From Clostridiales bacterium (lineage in GTDB: Bacteria > Bacillota > Clostridia > Christensenellales > Borkfalkiaceae): 55,485 nt of DNA. Position 1 is the stretch's first letter; the number at the start of each line of letters is the position of its first letter. The notes beneath the pieces were generated by a model that saw nothing but the letters and a program-made list of their open reading frames with translations, searched no databases and was not told the DNA's origin. The stretch spans positions 1-55,485 of the forward strand of contig SVIJ01000004.1 in the NCBI GenBank assembly GCA_015069565.1, read 5' to 3'. This document shows, piece after piece, positions 52,164 to 55,485 of the stretch. The position numbers and the translations under genes are program-made.

Positions 52164-52258
52164 AAAATGTTTTTTAATGAAATATTGTCGCCTAGTGGGG
52201 TTGGTAGATTTTATCATAATTTTTTGTAAAAAATGCGGAATTTTTTTTCGTTTTTCTA

Positions 52259-52287
52259 TTGAAAAAAGTTTTCATTTGTTGTATAAT
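52259..52287 (+). promoter_or_regulatory. Promoter of glgB-glgC
   Basis: TTGAAA, 17 bp, TATAAT. The leader ends with TTCAC-TTT-GTGAA just before the AGGGGG ribosome binding site. Confidence 0.82.
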
Positions 52288-52348
52288 ATTGCAGATGAAG
52301 GTTTTTATACGGCTATTAGCGCTGTTCACTTTGTGAAAAGGGGGAAAT

Positions 52349-54241
52349 ATGGATAGATCGTTTTCTGAGCTTCCGTTGCATTTATTCCATCACGGCGAAA
52401 ACTTCAAGCTCTATGAAACGTACGGCTCTCACCCGCAAACCGTTGACGGGGTGGACGGCTACGTTTTTCGTGTTTGGGCGCCGCGCGCGGTTGCCGTTTC
52501 TGTTATCGGTGAGTTCAACGCTTGGTCGGAAACTGCAAACCCTATGTCGAAGATGTTCGACGGGCAATCTTGGGAAGTGTTTATTCCTGCATTAAAGCGC
52601 TACGATTCGTATAAATATTGTATTAGGACGGCAGATGGTAGAACGCTCTATAAGGCGGATCCCTTTGCGTTCCACGCAGAAACCCCTGGTACGACGTCCT
52701 CTAACGCGTCTAAAATCTATGATTTGAAAAAGTTCAAATGGCACGATAGCGCATATCTTACGGCGCGTCGGCATACGAATATTTACGCTTCGCCCGTCAA
52801 TATTTACGAAGTCAATTTACATTCTTGGAAGCGCAAGGAAAACGGAGATTATTATACCTTCCGCGAGCTTGCAACCGAGCTTGTTTCCTACGTTCGTGAT
52901 ATGGGCTATACGCACGTTGAGTTTATGCCGATTACCGAGCATCCCTTCGACGGCTCGTGGGGATATCAGGTGTCGGGGTATTATGCGGTGACGTCCCGTT
53001 TAGGCACACCCGAAGATTTTATGTATCTTGTGGATGCCTTTCACGCTGCGGGCATCGGCGTTATTTTAGACTGGGTTCCCGCGCATTTCCCTAAGGATGC
53101 GTTTGGGCTTTACGAGTTCGACGGCGAGCCGCTTTATGAAGCGAGTCAGTGGGATCGTAAGGAAAACCGTGGCTGGGGCACCCGCCGTTTTGACTACGGA
53201 AGGGCGGAAGTGGTATCCTTCTTGATTTCGTCTGCAATCTTTTTCTTTGAAAAATACCATATCGACGGGTTGCGTGTAGACGCTGTTGCATCCATGCTGT
53301 ACTTGGATTACGACAAAGATCCTGGCGAGTGGGTACCGAACATCTACGGTGAAAATAAAAACTTGGAAGCGGTGGCATTCTTGCGCCGACTCAACGAAGC
53401 GGTTTTTGCGTATTTCCCGTATGCGATGATGATCGCGGAAGAATCGACGGCGTGGCCGATGATGACAAAACCTACGAACGTTGGCGGCTTAGGCTTTAAT
53501 TTCAAGTGGAATATGGGCTGGATGAACGACGTTCTTTCCTATATTAAGGTCGATCCGCTTTATCGGCAATATTCGCACAACAAATTGACCTTTTCTTTGA
53601 TGTACGCTTTTTCCGAGAATTACGTTTTGCCTATTTCTCACGATGAAGTCGTGCACGGCAAAAAATCACTGATTGATAAGATGCCTGGCAGCTATGAAGA
53701 AAAGTTCGCGGGTATCAAGGTATTCTTGGGCTATATGATGTCCCATCCTGGGAAAAAGCTCAACTTTATGGGCACGGAGTTCGGTCAATTTAAGGAATGG
53801 AATTACAAGGAAGGCGTAGAGTTTTTCTTGGAACAATATCCCATGCACCGCAAGCTTCGAGTGATGGTGCGCGAGTTGAACGAGATGTATAAATCCATCC
53901 CTGCATTCTACGAGATTGACGATAGCTGGGACGGCTTTGAATGGCTTGCGCCCGACGACGCGTCCAGAAATTTCTTAGCGTATAAGCGTAAGGACAGGCA
54001 GGGGAAGGAAGTGATTGTTTTGCTCAACTTCTCGGGCGAAGATTATAAGAACTATACGCTTGGGCTTGAAAAGGGCACGTATCGGTTGATTTTCAACAGC
54101 GATTCCATCCGCTACGGCGGTACGGGGGCTATGAGAAAACGTATATTTAAGACGAATAAGACGTTTAGTCACGGCAAGGAATATTCGATTAAGTTCGACC
54201 TTCCTAAGCTGACTTGCGTTTATTTGATAAAAGAACAATAA
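52349..54241 (+). CDS. glgB: 1,4-alpha-glucan branching enzyme
   Basis: 630 aa. Introduces alpha-1,6 branches in glycogen. N-terminal CBM48 module ([20 protein letters not shown]), GH13 barrel with [17 protein letters not shown], the nucleophile in [11 protein letters not shown], the acid/base Glu in [10 protein letters not shown] and SHDEVVHGK. Full length. First gene of a glycogen operon. Confidence 0.97.
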   Translation: MDRSFSELPLHLFHHGENFKLYETYGSHPQTVDGVDGYVFRVWAPRAVAVSVIGEFNAWSETANPMSKMFDGQSWEVFIPALKRYDSYKYCIRTADGRTLYKADPFAFHAETPGTTSSNASKIYDLKKFKWHDSAYLTARRHTNIYASPVNIYEVNLHSWKRKENGDYYTFRELATELVSYVRDMGYTHVEFMPITEHPFDGSWGYQVSGYYAVTSRLGTPEDFMYLVDAFHAAGIGVILDWVPAHFPKDAFGLYEFDGEPLYEASQWDRKENRGWGTRRFDYGRAEVVSFLISSAIFFFEKYHIDGLRVDAVASMLYLDYDKDPGEWVPNIYGENKNLEAVAFLRRLNEAVFAYFPYAMMIAEESTAWPMMTKPTNVGGLGFNFKWNMGWMNDVLSYIKVDPLYRQYSHNKLTFSLMYAFSENYVLPISHDEVVHGKKSLIDKMPGSYEEKFAGIKVFLGYMMSHPGKKLNFMGTEFGQFKEWNYKEGVEFFLEQYPMHRKLRVMVRELNEMYKSIPAFYEIDDSWDGFEWLAPDDASRNFLAYKRKDRQGKEVIVLLNFSGEDYKNYTLGLEKGTYRLIFNSDSIRYGGTGAMRKRIFKTNKTFSHGKEYSIKFDLPKLTCVYLIKEQ

Positions 54242-54255
54242 TTAGGGGGTTCATT

Positions 54256-55449
54256 ATGCAAAGAAAGAAAGAATGCGTTGCAATGCTTTTGGCAGGCGGA
54301 CAAGGCAGCCGTCTGTACGCCTTGACCACGAACATTGCAAAACCCGCAGTTGCGTTTGGTGCGAAGTATCGTATTATCGACTTTCCGCTTTCCAACTGCA
54401 TCAACTCGGGAATTGACACCGTTGGCGTCCTGACGCAGTATCAGCCGCTTATATTGAACGAATATATCGGCAACGGTCAGCCTTGGGATCTTGACCGTAC
54501 GTTCGGTGGGGTACATATCCTGTCGCCGTACCAAGCCAAAGCACGTTCTTCGTGGTACGAAGGAACGGCAAACGCCATCTATCAAAATATGCATTTCATG
54601 AAAATGTACGATCCCGAATACGTTTTGGTGCTTTCGGGCGACCACATTTACAAGATGGACTACGCCGCAATGCTCAAAGCGCACAAGGAAACGGGGGCGG
54701 ATTGTACGATTGCCGCAATCAACGTGCCTTTGTCCGAAGCGTCTCGTTTCGGTATTTTGAACACGAATCCCGACGGTTCGATTTATCAATTTGAAGAAAA
54801 GCCCAAAATTCCCAAGAGTACCTTGGCTTCGATGGGTATCTATATCTTCACGGCAAAGAAGCTCTTTGCGTATTTGGAAGCTGACGAAGCGAATCCGAAC
54901 TCGTCCAAGGACTTCGGCAAGGACGTACTTCCCGCAATGCTCAACGCGGGCGAAAAGATGTTCTCGTACCGTTTTGAAGGGTACTGGAAGGACGTTGGTA
55001 CGATTTCTTCCCTTTGGGAAGCAAATATGGATTTGCTTGGCGAAACGCCTGAGTTTGACGTCAGCGATAAGAGCTGGAAGATCCATTCGAGAAACCCGTT
55101 AGCGCCCCCTGAATGTATCGGCGAAGACGGCGTTGTACGCAATTCGATGATCGCGCTTGGGTGCGAAATCGACGGTACGGTGGAAAACTCGATTTTGGGC
55201 AGCAACGTTATCGTAGAAAAGGGCGCGGTTGTAAAGGATGCGGTCGTTTTGGCAAACAGCGTTATCAAAGCTGGCGCAACGGTATCCTATTCCATTATTG
55301 ATGAAAACGTGACGATCGGCAAGAACGCCGTTGTCGGCGTAGCAAAAGATCCTTCGGCGGAAATCGTCGTGCTCGGTAGGGGTATTACCGTAGCGGACGG
55401 CGTGACCGTTTCCGAAGGTCAAAAGCATGAAAGCGATATTACGGCGTAA
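54256..55449 (+). CDS. glgC: Glucose-1-phosphate adenylyltransferase
   Basis: 397 aa. Makes ADP-glucose for glycogen synthesis. [14 protein letters not shown] nucleotide-binding loop, [30 protein letters not shown] and [10 protein letters not shown], then a C-terminal left-handed beta helix with hexapeptide repeats. ATG 54256 (AGGGGG six bases upstream) replaces the ORF-track start inside glgB. 14 nt after glgB. Confidence 0.97.
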   Translation: MQRKKECVAMLLAGGQGSRLYALTTNIAKPAVAFGAKYRIIDFPLSNCINSGIDTVGVLTQYQPLILNEYIGNGQPWDLDRTFGGVHILSPYQAKARSSWYEGTANAIYQNMHFMKMYDPEYVLVLSGDHIYKMDYAAMLKAHKETGADCTIAAINVPLSEASRFGILNTNPDGSIYQFEEKPKIPKSTLASMGIYIFTAKKLFAYLEADEANPNSSKDFGKDVLPAMLNAGEKMFSYRFEGYWKDVGTISSLWEANMDLLGETPEFDVSDKSWKIHSRNPLAPPECIGEDGVVRNSMIALGCEIDGTVENSILGSNVIVEKGAVVKDAVVLANSVIKAGATVSYSIIDENVTIGKNAVVGVAKDPSAEIVVLGRGITVADGVTVSEGQKHESDITA

Positions 55450-55463
55450 AGGGGGAAAGAAGA

Positions 55464-55485
55464 ATGGCAGCATCGGCAGTTGGTG
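55464..55485 (+). CDS. Start of a downstream gene (truncated by window edge)
   Basis: ATG 55464 follows GGGGGAAAGA at good spacing, and seven codons are visible (MAASAVG). glgD or glgA would be expected next in a Clostridia glycogen operon, but seven residues do not allow identification. Confidence 0.45.

Noticed and set aside
52138-52356. 72-codon ORF just before glgB
   Set aside because: Non-ATG start, covers array R4 and the glgB promoter, and runs into the glgB start in another frame; no ribosome binding site.

Overview
The window is a 55.5 kb chromosomal segment of a strictly anaerobic, endospore-forming Bacillota, most likely class Clostridia. Spo0A and SpoIIID point to a spore former. 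Only the oxygen-sensitive class III ribonucleotide reductase (nrdDG) is seen. Other indicators are acetate fermentation by pta-ackA, a glgB-glgC glycogen operon, the tmcAL/pta/ackA/yceD/rpmF neighbourhood and the ylxY-mlpA pair. Strong sigma-A promoters with 17-bp spacers and Shine-Dalgarno sites with good complementarity are easy to read, and intrinsic terminators are abundant. I cannot assign a genus; an uncultured gut lineage is a guess.

Layout. 1-9.6 kb: the end of argS, a HelD-type helicase plus a HAD phosphatase, a type II topoisomerase pair (parE/parC-like) and spoIIID, which starts at TTG. 9.6-13.2 kb: tyrA, then a DUF1934 gene, a metallo-beta-lactamase-fold gene and a divergent rho. 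13.2-17.3 kb: nrdDG behind four NrdR-like boxes, two small membrane or exported proteins, and tRNA-Thr(CGT). 17.3-24.6 kb: tmcAL (minus strand) divergent from pta-ackA, yceD-rpmF, a copper ATPase with a C-terminal CopZ-like domain, and an ArsR regulator. 24.6-37.6 kb: uvrC, a Cof-type HAD, a U32 protein, mutS2, ylxY, mlpA, a deoxyinosine glycosylase, an AlkD-like protein, tex and acpP. 37.7-42.3 kb: an ABC-F ATPase, spo0A, and groES-groEL on the minus strand. 42.4-48.3 kb: a dCMP deaminase, a cyclophilin and purB, followed without a gap by a cassette of small lipoprotein, HPr-kinase-like protein, PqqD, S26 peptidase and ABC exporter. 48.3-55.5 kb: tRNA-Leu(CAA), polA, coaE, a structured intergenic region, glgB, glgC and the first codons of another gene.

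Most genes are housekeeping; the interest lies in how some deviate. The 44,983-48,273 cassette looks like an uncharacterised peptide modification and export system. Spo0A keeps its DNA-binding domain and has tandem 0A boxes upstream, but has Gly at the phospho-acceptor position. The ABC-F protein has lost exactly the two half-motifs that build one of its two ATP sites. Rho has lost the arginine finger. CopA and CopZ are fused in frame at an A6 run, yet the CopZ part keeps its own Shine-Dalgarno and ATG. coaE is bracketed by four arrays of GTTTCAC/GTGAAAC repeats, all with a 14-bp period.

All functional calls come from reading translated sequence and motifs. No database search or structure prediction was run.
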